A DNA stretch of 64,000 bases from Isoetes taiwanensis (GCA_021234155.1 JAJEKV010000033.1:5880635-5944634); one strand, 5' to 3'; shown: positions 1 through 12,000, numbered from the stretch's first letter. Numbers and translations are program-made. Notes: generated from the sequence alone by a model not told the origin.

Positions 1-438
1 TTATGTATAACTTGGAGCTCGGATATGTAATTTGATGGCTTTGTTCCAGTTCTGTACATGTCCTGTTTTGTTGTTAAGAATGTCTTTACGTGATGCAATT
101 GTTTCTGTAATCTAGGTCTCCACATGTAAGTTACCTTCCTTAACTTCTTTGTATGCCAGCAATGAACTGTAATTTCCATGCATCTACACAGTTACCAAAT
201 TACCTGAAGTAGCTGGTTGCTATTACTCCGTTTCTATTTGTGTTCCACACATATATGTACGTGTATAAATACACGTATGGAGAGCAAGGAATTGTACATA
301 GGTGTGATGTGGAAATTCCAGGGCCCTTGATGATTTGAGGTATTCATGGAATCAAACTCTGGATCCAATGATCCAGAGTGAGCAATAAGGAGTGAACAAT
401 AAGGAGAAGCAAGATTTTTCCCCACGCAGATGGTTAAT
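1..438. other. Non-coding, no gene recognised
   Basis: AT-rich sequence with only short open frames and no recognisable protein similarity on either strand. It may be the downstream part of a gene lying to the left of the window, but nothing in the sequence shows this. Confidence 0.5.
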
Positions 439-558
439 AGCGATAATACTAATACATATAGATTGCATTGTTTGTATGTGAGCAATTGGGCAGTTAGTAG
501 CAATAATACTAATACATATAGATTGCATTGTTTGTATATGAGCAGTTGGACGCTTGTA
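439..558. repeat. Two-copy tandem repeat, 60-bp unit
   Basis: Two adjacent 60-bp units (439-498 and 499-558) that share a common core of about 40 bases beginning AGCRATAATACTAATACATA. The second unit diverges at its 3' end. No coding role is apparent. Confidence 0.9.
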
Positions 559-645
559 GCAAGCCAACTGTTTTCAATCATGTCTTGTAGCCTTTCCCGA
601 TTACTTAAAATTACATGGTTTTATTTTTCATGGATGCCCATTTAT

Positions 646-666
646 GGCGGTGCTCTCGGCACCGCC
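646..666. repeat. Small perfect GC hairpin
   Basis: GGCGGTGC and GCACCGCC form a perfect 8-bp stem around a 5-base loop (TCTCG). The surrounding DNA is AT-rich. It could be a remnant of a small element; no function can be assigned. Confidence 0.6.
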
Positions 667-813
667 AACAGAGTTGTAAAATAGTGCTTCATGGTCAAGC
701 CCGATCATAGAGGCAAGGGTGGTGTTTAAGGCGCTTCGTTCTACCAGAGGGGAGTCTATGACTGACGGAAAGAGCTATATGGCTCAAGCCTACAAAAACA
801 ATTAACCCCTCCC

Positions 814-844
814 AAAAAAAAAAGAAAAAAAAGAAAAAAAAAAA
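814..844 (+). repeat. A-rich tract
   Basis: About 31 bases, almost all A with two single G interruptions. It could be the poly-A tail of a plus-strand retroposed sequence ending here, but no parent transcript is recognisable upstream. Confidence 0.6.
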
Positions 845-1091
845 CTAGACAGCCATAGCCGCGCTGGGAAGGGCATCCAAGGCTTTGCAAAGGGTTGTTC
901 AGTATTTTCTTATGCCATGGATTTTAGCTAAATTGGGCAACATGGAAACAACATAGACAGAACGCAAGGGCTTCAATCGAGATCCCTGCTATGTTTTCCA
1001 ATCTCTAATCCACAGAGTCTTATGAGATAAATCGTGGGCGAGGCAATCAAGGGGTGAAGAAGGCTAGGATGGGGGAACTACAGAACCTGAA

Positions 1092-1157
1092 GGTTTTCGG
1101 AAGGAACCTGGCAATGGTTCCTTTCGAAGGAACCTGGCAATGGTTCCTTCCGAAACC
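1092..1157. repeat. Fold-back with internal tandem repeat
   Basis: A 66-bp segment that is both an inverted repeat (arms start GGTTTTCGGAAGG and end CCTTCCGAAACC) and two direct copies of a unit centred on GGAACCTGGCAATGGTTCC. It lies about 190 bp upstream of the glucanase start codon and could form a long hairpin or cruciform. Confidence 0.85.
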
Positions 1158-1348
1158 TACAAGTGCCATAGGTCGTGCGTAACGAGCCCACATTTGATGA
1201 CTTGCTAAATGTTACCATCTTTCCTTAGGCCCGTCCAAAACTAATAATAAAATCTGGTAATGACCTGGCATACACGTCGGACATATGGACAGAATCCGCG
1301 TCTGTGTCTTGCTTTTTTGTGCGTCCTTTTTGTTGCCCGAATGCACAG

Positions 1349-3202
1349 ATGGGCGCTCCGGCATGGATCATAGCAGCGGTTTGTGCTTTAATCTTTGGCG
1401 CCTTACATGCAGAAGGATTGGGTATGAATTATGGCACTCAATCATACCAGGCCTTGTCCCCCCGTGTTGTTGTCAAGTTGCTTCAGGCCATCAATATTAC
1501 TAAAGTAAAGCTGTTTGATTATGATACAAACACCATCAAGGCTTTCGCAGGTACTAATATTGAGGTCATGGTCGCCATCCCTAACAAAGATCTGGCAAAT
1601 ATAGCATCTAGTGTTCGTAACTCTGATAGCTGGGTCGATGACCATGTTAACACATATCTATTCTCTGGCGGTGTGAATATCAAGTATGTTGCCTGGATCC
1701 TTATTTCTTCTCTTCTTTTCTGTTTTGACTTTTACTTCCCTGATTTTTAAATTTCTTAGTTAGATTCTTTTCTCAGCAAACTTTGAAGTCGAATAATCTT
1801 CTAGATTTTAATATTTAGAGGGGTGTGCCATTCTAAATCGGCTTTTATGAAGATTGGCAACCAGCCAACGGTTTGAGAGAATTATCATTCTATAGATTCT
1901 TCCAACATCGTAATTGCTTTTTAACTAAAAATAATGAGAAAATGCATCTCTATGCATAAAATGCTGTAGCAAATAATACCAAGATCAAGTGATAGAAATT
2001 TCTTGCTTTAAGATGTCTAGGATATCCTGGCTTCAGTTGACACTCCACCTTTGCTCTTGAAACAGCTCCTGCTGTAAAACTAGCAAAGACTGACATGTCA
2101 AAATATCATTGCTTACAGATACATTGCAGTGGGTAATGAGCCATTTTTAAAATCCTACAATGGATCTTATGCTAATGTAACAGTGCCAGCACTTGAGAAT
2201 GTTCAAAAATCACTTGCTAATTTGAAGATCTCAGATAAAGTAAAAGCAACAGTGCCACTTAATGCTGATGTTTTGAGCAATACTGATACACCATCAAAGG
2301 GAGTTTTCCGGTCAGACATCCTTCAGACCATGACTGACCTTGTTATTGCCTTGAACAAAACAGCATCTCCTTTTACAATCAACATATATCCATTTCTTAG
2401 CCTTGCTGGGGATTCAAATTTCCCAAAAGAATATGCATATTTTGATGGCAGTTATACTACCAAAGATGGAGACACTACATATACCAACGTGTTTGATGCG
2501 AGCTATGATGCTCTTGTTTCAGCCTTAACGAGCGTTGGTTTTCCTAACATGGCTATATTTGTAGGTGAGGCAGGATGGCCTACTGATGCACAGGTTGATG
2601 CCAACATCAATAATGCAAAAAGATTTAACCAAGGGCTTGTGAAGCATATCAGCAAGGGCACTCCTTTAAGACAGGGTCCGCTAGAAGTGTACTTGTTTGG
2701 TCTTCTTGATGAGGATGCAAAGAGTATTGATCCAGGGTACTTTGAAAGACACTGGGGGATATATGGAAATGATGGGCAGGTTAAATATCCCTTGGACCTC
2801 AGTGGGACTGGACTAAATAATACTCTAGTCAACGCATCAGGTGTCAACCATTTAACAAAGCAGTGGTGCATATTAGATCCAAAAGGTGATAAGTCTAAGC
2901 TAGCAGATAATGTGGCATATGCGTGCACTTATGCAGACTGCACTGCCTTGATGTATGGAGGATCCTGTAATTCAATAGGTAGTGATGGTAATGCATCATA
3001 TGCTTTCAACAGCTACTATCAGCTGAACAAGCAACAGGAAAACACTTGTTACTTTGAAGGTCTTGCTAAGGTAACATCAGAAGATCCATCTAATGGCACC
3101 TGCATATTTAAAGTTGGTTTCACATCTTCATCGATTGTTAAGCGAGCCAGGAATTTTATTGTGGTTCTTGCTACAGTTCTAGTGATCGTCATTCTACTTT
3201 AG
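1349..3202 (+). CDS. GH17 glucan endo-1,3-beta-glucosidase with X8 domain
   Basis: Two exons, 1349-1683 and 2119-3202, joined by a GT-AG intron in phase 2, give 472 residues. Established for the family: secreted enzymes that hydrolyse beta-1,3-glucans such as callose at the wall or plasmodesmata. Seen here: a signal peptide (residues 1 to about 24, AAVCALIFGALHAEG), then the GH17 barrel starting GMNYGTQ. The likely proton donor is E119 in VGNEP, and the nucleophile is E262 in GEAGWPT. A six-cysteine X8/CBM43 module starts at about residue 360 (QWC). A hydrophobic C-terminal tail (about 455-472) suggests a GPI-anchor signal. The start at 1349 was chosen because it opens directly into the signal peptide; in-frame ATG 1304 would put a poor leader before it. 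The intron just before YIAVGNE is usual for plant GH17 genes. The gene looks intact. Its last 120 bp are duplicated directly downstream. Confidence 0.93.
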
Positions 3203-3385
3203 AATGACATTTTTTACAAATGATGACCATGACCACGATCCGTCCAGTGGCACCTGCTTAGTTAAGATTGGTTTTACTTTATCGATTATTAGGCGAGCCA
3301 CGAATTTTTATTGTGGTTCTTGCTACAGTTCTAATAATGATTGTTCCTCTATTTTGGAAAAGATATTTATACAAATGATGACCAT
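3083..3385 (+). repeat. Tandem duplication of glucanase 3' end (~150-bp units)
   Basis: The segment from GATCCATC (3083) through the stop codon to GATGACCAT (3230) is followed by a diverged second copy (3237-3385). The second copy repeats the codons for the GTC-I/V-FKVGFT region and the hydrophobic tail, and ends with the same ACAAATGATGACCAT. Because the first copy holds the stop codon, the second now lies in the 3' UTR or downstream DNA. Confidence 0.85.
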
Positions 3386-3813
3386 CGACACAGTTTTCTT
3401 TGAGTCTAGATAGCAGCATTAAAGCCAGGTGAAATTCTGACTTTTACAATTAAAACTTAAAAAGACAGTTTGCCTTCAGCTCAATTAACAAATCTGGCAC
3501 ATGTACTTTTATTGCATCTGCCAACATTGCATCAAACAAAGAGTTGTCTTGTGAGAAGATAAAAGATATTTATTGCACTTATTTCTTCATGGTGTGCCTT
3601 CTCCAAGAAAAGAAAAAGAGAGTTTAAAGATGGATTGAGACAGAAAAGATTTGAGTGTTTGGCTGAACTGTTTGTAACCACGCAGTCACACAAGTAGACC
3701 ACGAATATGTTCTTTGTAGCTGCTAATGTGTTTATATAAATCCAGTGCTATAAACCTAGCTCAGCCATTTTGAGAGGTCTAGGTGCCTTTTATGGCTCAG
3801 ATGGCCCCAAGAC

Positions 3814-3939
3814 GGCACACCTCTATGGCTCGATTGAATGGACAAGATCTTTCCATTTCAGCTGAACTTTTGGTTTGGCACACCTTTATGGCTCGATTGA
3901 ATGGCCAAGATCTTTCCATTTCAGCTGAACTTTTGGTTT
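3814..3939. repeat. Two-copy tandem repeat, 63-bp unit
   Basis: Units 3814-3876 and 3877-3939, each starting GGCACACCTYTATGGCTCG, differ at only a few bases. They lie in the glucanase downstream region and have no coding potential. Confidence 0.92.
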
Positions 3940-4743
3940 GAATGACCAGGATACTCTAGTTTTGCTATTTCTATATTTAATAAAATATCTTTTTTCAGGG
4001 GAGGCAGTTCAGCGAGACCTTTAATTTGATTACTCATACGCGCTATTCCAACCTTATTACGATGGCTAGGATGCTTAACTGCGCCATTGGGGGGGCAGAA
4101 CAGGGCCTCATAATTTTTCATACAGGGCATCGGAGTGGGGGTCATTGGAAATGACAAGTTTGAAGATTCTAATGAGCCATTGCTTGCTCGGATCTGAGCA
4201 ATGGAAGTCCTCCTTTAAGCCATTTTCCTCATACATGGGCCATCGGTAGGCACCTTGCGAGGAAACTTACCTCATATGGTATTTTATGTTGATGACAAGT
4301 TTCAAACTATGTCTTGTTATTGGGGTTACCCGAATGGCGGAGATAATTGGAGCACTTGTTACCTGTTGCAGAGCTAGAAACGCAACAATTCTAAAAGAAA
4401 TATGCGTTGAATTCATATAAAAAAAAAAGGAACTTCCATTTTTTATTTTTCTACTTTTTTTTTTTTTGAACTTTTGCACAAACGCAAGTTCAGGGTTTCT
4501 GATTGCGAGGCTATTCACTTTGCAGTCAGGTTGGGTTTTTTGCGCAGGTAAATGCGTTTTCTATTGTTTGACTTCATCTAGGGCTAGGAAAATTCATCGA
4601 AATTCTAGGTTGGTTATGCCTGCACTGAGATATCACATTTTGTTTCTTTCTGTTTCTCTCAATTTATTTGTGTTTCTATAATTTTGGAGGTAAAAATGTT
4701 TGGATGTTGTTCTTTTGTATAGTGTCAACCCTATTCATCAATT
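3940..4743. other. Non-coding, no gene recognised
   Basis: Contains A and T homopolymer runs near 4420-4470 and short open frames only. No protein or RNA gene is recognisable. Confidence 0.5.
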
Positions 4744-5266
4744 TGGTATTGTGTGTTTGGAGTGATTTGGGTTGGGAGCAAGGGTTGAACCAAGAAAAGG
4801 GTTTCAAGCTCCACCAATAGTTTATTAAGAGCCACCAAGATTTCTTCAGAGGCTTGTCGGATATAATTCAATATCATTTCTACATATTAAAAACCTCACA
4901 AGTGGCCAATTTTGGCTACCATGAACTTCCTGGGTTCCCCACTCCTTGAGTCCCTGACTTCTTACGCCAAACTTGCGTTGATCCCTCGAATCTATACTGC
5001 AACATAGCGCAGTCCCCAATTGTGCACAAAATGATTCGACCTGGTGTCCTTTGCTTGAGAACTATGATCTCTTGTATAGCATACCAATTCTAGTGGCATG
5101 CCGCCATGCATATGCATGCATGCATGTGTTACCTCTACTGAACAACCACTTAACTGGTCGTCTTTAGACACTTGGCCCTTCTATTATGCATTAATGCCAC
5201 TTGTCTTTAATGGTTCTATAAGACCTAGGTTATAACATACGCACCTGACATACCTCCCCCCTTCAA
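4744..5266 (-). mobile_element. Putative 3' LTR and polypurine tract of gypsy element A
   Basis: On the minus strand a purine run (TTTGAAGGGGGGAGG, within 5251-5266) directly precedes TGTCAGG at 5250. This is the usual layout of a Ty3/gypsy polypurine tract followed by the 3' LTR, and it sits just after the integrase remnant. The presumed LTR runs leftward and contains AATAAA-like sequence. Its outer end, near 4744, is uncertain because no second copy is in the window. Confidence 0.55.
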
Positions 5267-5358
5267 ATCCTTCGTCCCTATGATAGTATGTGTATTTTGA
5301 AACCAGGTCACCCAGAATGATTTCACCATCTAATCCCTTTGGAAACCCATTCCATAGA

Positions 5359-5800
5359 TCACTCTGTGGTCGTGGCTTCGTCCTCTAGTCCCTTCGACGA
5401 ACTAAGGTCATCACTGACGATAGTGTCTGGCAACCCGTAGAGTCTGACTATTTCACGAAGAAGGAGATCCGTTTCCTTGGTGATAGTGATGTTGCAAGGG
5501 ATAAAATGAGACATCTTAGAGAAGTGATCAACAATGACCATGATGGCATCATGATCCCAACGAGGTGGCAGCTCCGAACTAAAATCTACAGGATTACTCT
5601 TCCAAGATCCATCTGGAACAGAAGAAAACCATGGGAGAGATGTCTCGACACCTTCGCTCAGCAGCATATACACAGGATCAGATGAAAACTTGACAGAACG
5701 GTGGAGCTCAGGCCAACAATACTCTCGACTAATAAGTTCAAGAGTCTTGGCCACTCCAAAGTGTCTGGACATAGATGAGTCACGGCAATCTTAGAGAACC
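5359..5800 (-). pseudogene. Ty3/gypsy integrase remnant (element A)
   Basis: Minus-strand frame with the end of the integrase zinc-binding region (HFGVAKTLELI, then EYCWPEL) and the start of the catalytic core (DHFSKMSHFIPC, then LPDTIVSD). The rest of the core, including the last acidic catalytic residue, and the C-terminal domain are missing; the frame runs into unrelated residues and then into the polypurine tract. This is an internally deleted integrase. It lies downstream of the RT/RNase H remnant, as expected for Ty3/gypsy pol. Confidence 0.8.
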
Positions 5801-6024
5801 CGGAGCCTACAAGCACCATCTGAAATATATAGAAGCCCACCTCGAAACAGGAGTCCATCTCAAATCTCAAAACGATCATAGTCTGACTACATTTTCTGAG
5901 AAGATGATGCTGAGCCAAGATGTGAAAACAGATCTTGAGTCAAAGGATCAGAAAGGAGTGATGCCCGGATAGACTCCAACAAAGTTGTACCATGATATCT
6001 CTTGAACAAAGTGACGACCATAAG

Positions 6025-6870
6025 CTAGAACGAATCAGGCTCGAGAATAACCTGCGATTGTTGATCATTCAGCTTAGGCTCGAGGTAGAAGCGTCGAGAC
6101 AAGGCATCAGGCTTCCTTTGGAGAAGTTCAGGACGGTATTTGATCATGAAATCAACGCAAGATAATACTTGAGTATGCCACCGGGCCTGTTGATGCTTGA
6201 GCACTCGAGCAGACTGCAAATATTTCAGATTTCAATGATCCGTATAAACAGTGGCCTTATGAGAATATCCTTCCAGTAAACGACTCCACTCCTCAAAAAA
6301 ATTAACTATTGCCAACAACTTCTTGTCGTAAATTGGACAGTTAATTTTTGTAGCTTGGAAGTGATAGGCAGTCAGATGCGATTCATGATCATCCTCCTCC
6401 TGTGACAGGATACCCCAAAGAGCAAAATTAGAAGCATCGGCTTCAACAACGTATGGGCATGAAGGATCGGCTTGAGCAAAAAAATGGTGCTATGGTAAAA
6501 GCATACTTCAGGATAACAAACACAGTTTTTGCTTCCATACTCTATTCAAATGCCAGATCATTTGTCATGAGATGTGTCAAAGGGAAGGTGATCACTGAAA
6601 AATCCTAAATAAAGCACCGATAGAAGTTGGCACATCCAAGAAAATACTGAATATCTTAGAAGAAAGAAGGTCTTTGCCACTCTAGAATAGTGTTGACCTT
6701 TATGGAGACTCTATGCGAGTGATCTGATAGTTAAGGAACTTACCATTATCCTGCTGGAACTGACACTTCTCCAGCTTGACATAAAGTCCATGTTCCCGCA
6801 GCTTCTGAAGGACTATTCTGACGTGTTCTTCATGCTCTTCTAGAGTCTTCAAATAGATCTGATATTGAAG
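6025..6870 (-). pseudogene. Ty3/gypsy RT C-terminus and RNase H remnant (element A)
   Basis: Read on the minus strand from 6870: the part of RT just past the active site ([11 protein letters not shown], then [11 protein letters not shown]), then RNase H signatures (DASNFALWGILSQ, DKKLLAIV, RPELLQRKPDALSRR). Several stop codons and frame changes interrupt it. The catalytic YADD block of RT is absent. The RNase H segment at 6025-6219 is the longest intact piece. This is a dead polyprotein fragment. Confidence 0.78.
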
Positions 6871-7512
6871 ATGATGTCAAAGATCTGATTGAAGAGTCTA
6901 CAGTTTCTCAAGTCAAGACTCAGCACCAGGATTGACAGAGTCATATCCAACGAACACCAAAAGACCAACGAGGATGCTGGCCAGAGTTTAGAAAGAACAG
7001 AATTTGGCCAATAGAAGCATGTACTGAATTATTATAGGCAAACTCTTCTAAAGGGAGTCAGTCGACCCAATCATCCTGCTGGTAACTGATAAAGCATCTC
7101 AAATATTGCTCCAAAGCCTGATTAATACGCTATGTTTGCCCATTACTTTCTGGATCATGACCAAAAGTCAACAAAAAATCAACATGTAATAGCTCCAAAA
7201 GTCGCTTCCAAAATCCTACGATGAACTAAGGTCCACGATCACTGATGATAATGTCTGGCAACTCATGGAGTCTGACTACTTCACGAAGAAGGAGATCAAT
7301 CATCTCCTCACTGATGATAGTGACGTTGCAAGGGATAAAATGAGCCATCTTAGAGAAGCGATCAACAACGGCCATGATGGCATCATTACCCTGACGAAGT
7401 GGCAGCTCTGAAATAAAATCCACAGAAATAGTCTTCCAAGATGAAACAGAAATCCATCTGGAATAAAAGAAAACCATGGAAGATATGTCTCAGCACCTTC
7501 TCTCAGCAGCAT
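6871..7512 (-). pseudogene. Second Ty3/gypsy integrase fragment, fused to RT
   Basis: Minus strand: the integrase core (VDRFSKMAHFIPCN, LPDIIISDRGP) continues through DPESNGQT and LEEFAYNNSVHAS into the C-terminal region (TLQSDL, then HHLQ), with several stops. At about 6870 it joins RT sequence of element A without an intervening LTR or gag. The same integrase core occurs in diverged form at 5359-5800, so two related copies are involved. Immediately upstream, at 7557, lies an LTR-like repeat. Confidence 0.75.
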
Positions 7513-7556
7513 ATATCACAGGATCAGATGAAAACTTCGACAGAACGGCGGAGCCA

Positions 7557-7968
7557 CATGGAAAATACGCAAAAAATATGCCAAGATCGGTAAAAAATCT
7601 AATATATGATGAAGAATCAAGAACACAATGGGCTGAAGGCAAGCAAGAACATGAGACAGATGCCTAGAAGGCTCAAGACTGGCATTGAACCGAAATAGTT
7701 CAAGAAGAATGAGGCTCCTCCTTATAGATCTAAACTAATGGTTCAGATCGTGTCACTCCAACGGATGTGATGTTGCCAAGTGTTGCACATGCACGTAGGT
7801 TAACCTCCTGGAAGCTGCTGCGTATGTGTAGATGATGCAAGAGAATATCGACAAGGATAATAGGTAGTGCAATTAACAAAGGTATATAGCTTGCAACTAG
7901 AAAGTTACAAGTTTAAGCTTGCATTGTGCAACTACCTTTTGCATCTGTGTGGCATCTATATCTGTACA
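7557..7968 (-). repeat. LTR-like direct repeat, copy 1
   Basis: About 412 bp, closely matching 12934-13339 in the same orientation. On the minus strand it starts TGTACAGATATAG and contains a TATA-like GATCTATAAGGAGG. It abuts the integrase fragment at its minus-strand downstream end. The gag fragment next to the other copy supports reading these as LTRs of a gypsy element B, but no primer-binding site is clear. Confidence 0.6.
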
Positions 7969-7988
7969 TACGAGTATATTACCTATAT

Positions 7989-9064
7989 GGTCGTCATATA
8001 TATTATTAATTCTTTGGTTCTTGTGCTTCTGATATGTGGTTGACAAGACAAGAGAAACAAGAGAAGAAATGCAACATACAAATTTTGTCTTGTCAGCCTA
8101 AACAAATACAATATGTTTTTCTTATTCGTACTTCTGCAAATATGTCTTGTATTTTGTCTGGATTGTCCTGCAAGTACTTATGGACTTTCTCAGGCCTAAA
8201 TCTTCTCTCTAAATTCTAGAGGGTGCTCCATGTTGTTCCTTCTCGAATAGCAGCTACTACTTCTTCAGGGTATCTTGCTGACGTGTGCATAACTATCATT
8301 CTAAATGACCCGATCGGAGGTGGGGTATGGCAAAGTTGAAGATATGGAGTGCTATTGATCGCCTCACCAAAATAATCAGAGGGCTGTTATAACAAACAAG
8401 GGCGTAAGCCTGTTAATCTAGTAGAGGCACAAGGGCCTCATGATCAAAAGAGAGGGAAGGGGCTCATCCATTCTTGGTCTGGAAAAAAAGAGTTGATTAG
8501 ACAGAGGCACAACAACATCTAAGAGCCCACAGGGGATTGGAACAATACATTATCATCCTCTACAATTACCATCTCGCAATGAACAAGATCTGTATCACTG
8601 TTGGCGCGTTCGATCTGCAAGACTTGTTTGAATATAGTGAATACTCTAACATCAATTAATTTGAGTTGCAGTTCATTGTTTTTCTTATGCTCAAATACAA
8701 GCAGAACAACAAGTAGAACAAATAACATTAAACCCACATGTATGTTCCTCTTTCCATATAGCCCAGGTTCAATTCATGGAGAGCATGATAAATTTACTTT
8801 AGCATTGAGTTCCTAATGTGTATCTATATTTCTATGGATATTTAAGTTTTAACAGCTTTGAGGTATTGTAGCCTATCAATTAAGTTTTAACTTTTGACTG
8901 ATGTCGATTTCATGCCTACAATATTTTGGAGTGCACCATGGTGTATTTGGCCTATCCTTATATAATACAGTGGACAATCATGTATACAAATTTCATTTAT
9001 GTAGAAATCAAAGGTGGACCATGGAGTATTTTGCATATTGGTTTAGATTCTTTCACGTATACTT
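7989..9064. repeat. 1.1-kb dispersed repeat, copy 1
   Basis: Matches 26007-27055 in the same orientation over almost its whole length, with scattered substitutions and one insertion of about 60 bp near 8695-8765. No convincing protein is encoded. The match stops exactly where CAGTGTTCATAAG begins, which suggests that another element (the hAT) interrupts this copy. Confidence 0.85.
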
Positions 9065-12000
9065 CAGTGTTCATAAGTGGCTAAAGATAGATGCATCAGA
9101 TGCAGGGCATCTAAAGCATCTAAAGGATCGGAGCATCTATCGTTTTAGATGCGGGAAAGATGCGTTTGATAATTTACATTTTTAAAAAATACCACCTTCA
9201 AATTGACTTCAATCTATAATAGCAGCGTTAGACATACTAACAAAACGAAATACAGATATATTATGTCAATATATAAGTTGGCATAGAGGGTAAATCCAAT
9301 AGAGTAGCATAGAGAGAAATCCCGAAAGTAAAAGCACAATGAAACTACAAACAAATACAATAAATACTAGTTTAGTCAGTAGAAGAGTCTCGATCCTTTG
9401 ATCCACCATCTACTTCCTCGTCATCGCTTTCACTCCCATTGTCACTTGCCTCACTTCCATGCTCATCAGTATCCTCATCTGTCTCAGATTCGGTATCACT
9501 CTCCACCACCACCACCACCTCCTCCTCCTCGACCTTATATTTACTTTTCTCTTCTATTGTAAGATCTTGTACAATAACACTTGCTTCTCCTCTATTACCA
9601 CGTCCTCTTCCATGGCCCCTTCGACTAGGAGTACTGGTACTTCCTATTCCCCTTCCTCCTCTACGAGTAGATGTAGATCTCCTTGTTTCAGAGTATTCCA
9701 AAAATAAAATCTGATATAATTCCTCTTCGTCATGATTAATAGAAGGCAATTCAGGATTCTTGTATACATCAATCTCATTTGGATCCACCTGCATGCAACA
9801 ATTACTAACAATTAGTATCGAGTGAAATAAAAAAGATTTTCATGTTTGATCTATATTCTATAACAGGACTCTAAAGCCATGACGAAAACTAACCTGCTTT
9901 GGCTCTTTAAGCATCTTATATTTGCGTAATGCCCGCAAGTTCTTTCCGCAATAGATGAGGCCATGCATTATGCTTGTTTTCAATTTGTTTCTCCTTTTTG
10001 TATGAATAAGAGAATGTGCAGATCAATTTCTTTCTACTGCACCTGTAGAGCAATCCCGATTGCAAGAGACAAAGAAATATGAAAAATAATGAACTAAAGA
10101 GAGTAGAATGAGTGAAAACAGGAAGAACAAAGTACATTAAAGTTCTTCATCCATAATGCTTATTACCTGAGATAAGACTCCGAGAGCTAACTTTTGAAGC
10201 TCAGGTGTGCATCCACCGTACTTTTCCCACCACGAGACTGGTTTTGACATAGCACTATGAGACTCAGCCATATGGTTATTGAACTCACCCATTTTTCCTC
10301 GAAATTGGAGGAGATCATCGTATAACTTATCAGCTTTTTCATGATCTCCATCAAAGATGTGCAGCAAGTAGGTTACCCAGCCTGAACGAAGCTCTTTATT
10401 CATATCAGTAGTGCCATCTTGCCACAAAGGGTGAAGAAGATGAGCCACTGTATGGATTGGGTGAAAAAACCAATCCCATTAAATGGTGACCTTATTCTTT
10501 ATCTCTCCAATCCTATTATGTTATGATGCCATGCATCACCATACAAAACTTTAAAGTGAAAAGAATGACAAAAAGAATAGATAGAACAAATAATAATGAA
10601 ATGAATTACATTACAACAGTAAAATACAATAGTAGGTTACCTGTACTTTATGGATGCATCTTTATCTTGAAGTCGCTTATCAAGTACATCCTTGATCCGA
10701 TTCATGAACTCATAAAGCAAACCAATAGTGGCACCCTCTTTATCAGTGAGTCGTAAAACAGAATAGATCAGGCGTATGATTTTCGCGATGTCACGAAAAT
10801 CTATGAGATTAGTTGTATCCAATATTAGAAGCTGAATTGTTTCACTTTCTGGTAACGTTCTATCTTTCCAAGCATTCCAATCCTTTGACACTACAGTTTG
10901 CCTTAAAGCATCCCATACTTCAACTCGGTCTTTGCTGGTTTTAGAGGTCCTTCATGGCATACATTCAATAAATTGATAGAGCTTTCTTCTTACGTGCAAA
11001 TAGAGTGACAATTTGCTCACCCGTGCCATTTGCTTTCTTAATCCATGGAAGTGCAGCAGTATCTTTCAACAAGAGGTTTAAGCTATGTGATGCACATAGA
11101 GTCCACACTAAGGTTTTATAGGTCTCCTCTAACAACTTCCCCATGGCAACACAATTTGACCCATTATCTGTTATCACCTGGATTATACTGTGTGGTCCAA
11201 CTTCATCAATCACCTCTTTCATCTTCTCATACAATAGGTCGCCTGTAACACTAACTCCAGCACCACTCATATCATATGACTTCTTGTAAATTGTACCAAA
11301 TGCAGAGGATATCATCACATTGTAAAGACCTCTCTTCCTCATGTCAACCCATCCATCTTCATCAAAGTACATCCATACCGGCTCCACTTTTGCTCAATTT
11401 TAATGATATCTTTTGCAATTTCTTCATGTGCCATAGGAATTAGTTTTCTTTTGAGTGTAGTGGAAGATGGACATGTGGTCTTCTTACCCACTTGTATAAG
11501 TGTCTCCACCATTTGTTTCCAGCTAGGTATATCCAAGATCCTAAACGAGAGATTGCATTCAATCAACATCTTTCCAACTTCCATTTATGCCAACTCCATC
11601 CACTTTTTTTGCCAACCAATTTGAGTTCTTGAGAGAGTTCTTTGCTTCATTGTCAAATTTTTGATCTACTACATCAACCACTTCATGATGGATAGAAGCT
11701 GAAGAGTAGCCCGCAACATTCTCTATTGATGATCCTCTTTTTCTCTTTAAGGGCAGGCTCATAAGGGAATGTGGAGGTAGAGAAGTAGGTGAAGGAGATG
11801 GAGTGATCTGCAGGTTTAATCATGTTCCAGCAGCCCCAATTGAACCCACTTCTATTGGTTTCCATCCCCTCAATGCTCGAATTTATGCCCGTTTTTCAGG
11901 TGGACAAGATGTGCATCCTGCAATTCCATAACCACCTTCACCAGCAAGATGCACTTGTAGCTTTAAAAGTGCGCCAGTAACTGAATGAGAGCAATATTTA

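Noticed and set aside
720-844. Possible SINE ending in the A-rich tract
   Set aside because: No RNA polymerase III A/B box or flanking duplication could be found, so only the A tract is reported.
9439-9714. Plus-strand Ser/Leu-rich ORF
   Set aside because: Antisense shadow of the acidic C-terminal exon of the hAT transposase (9788-9372), which has splice signals and family context.
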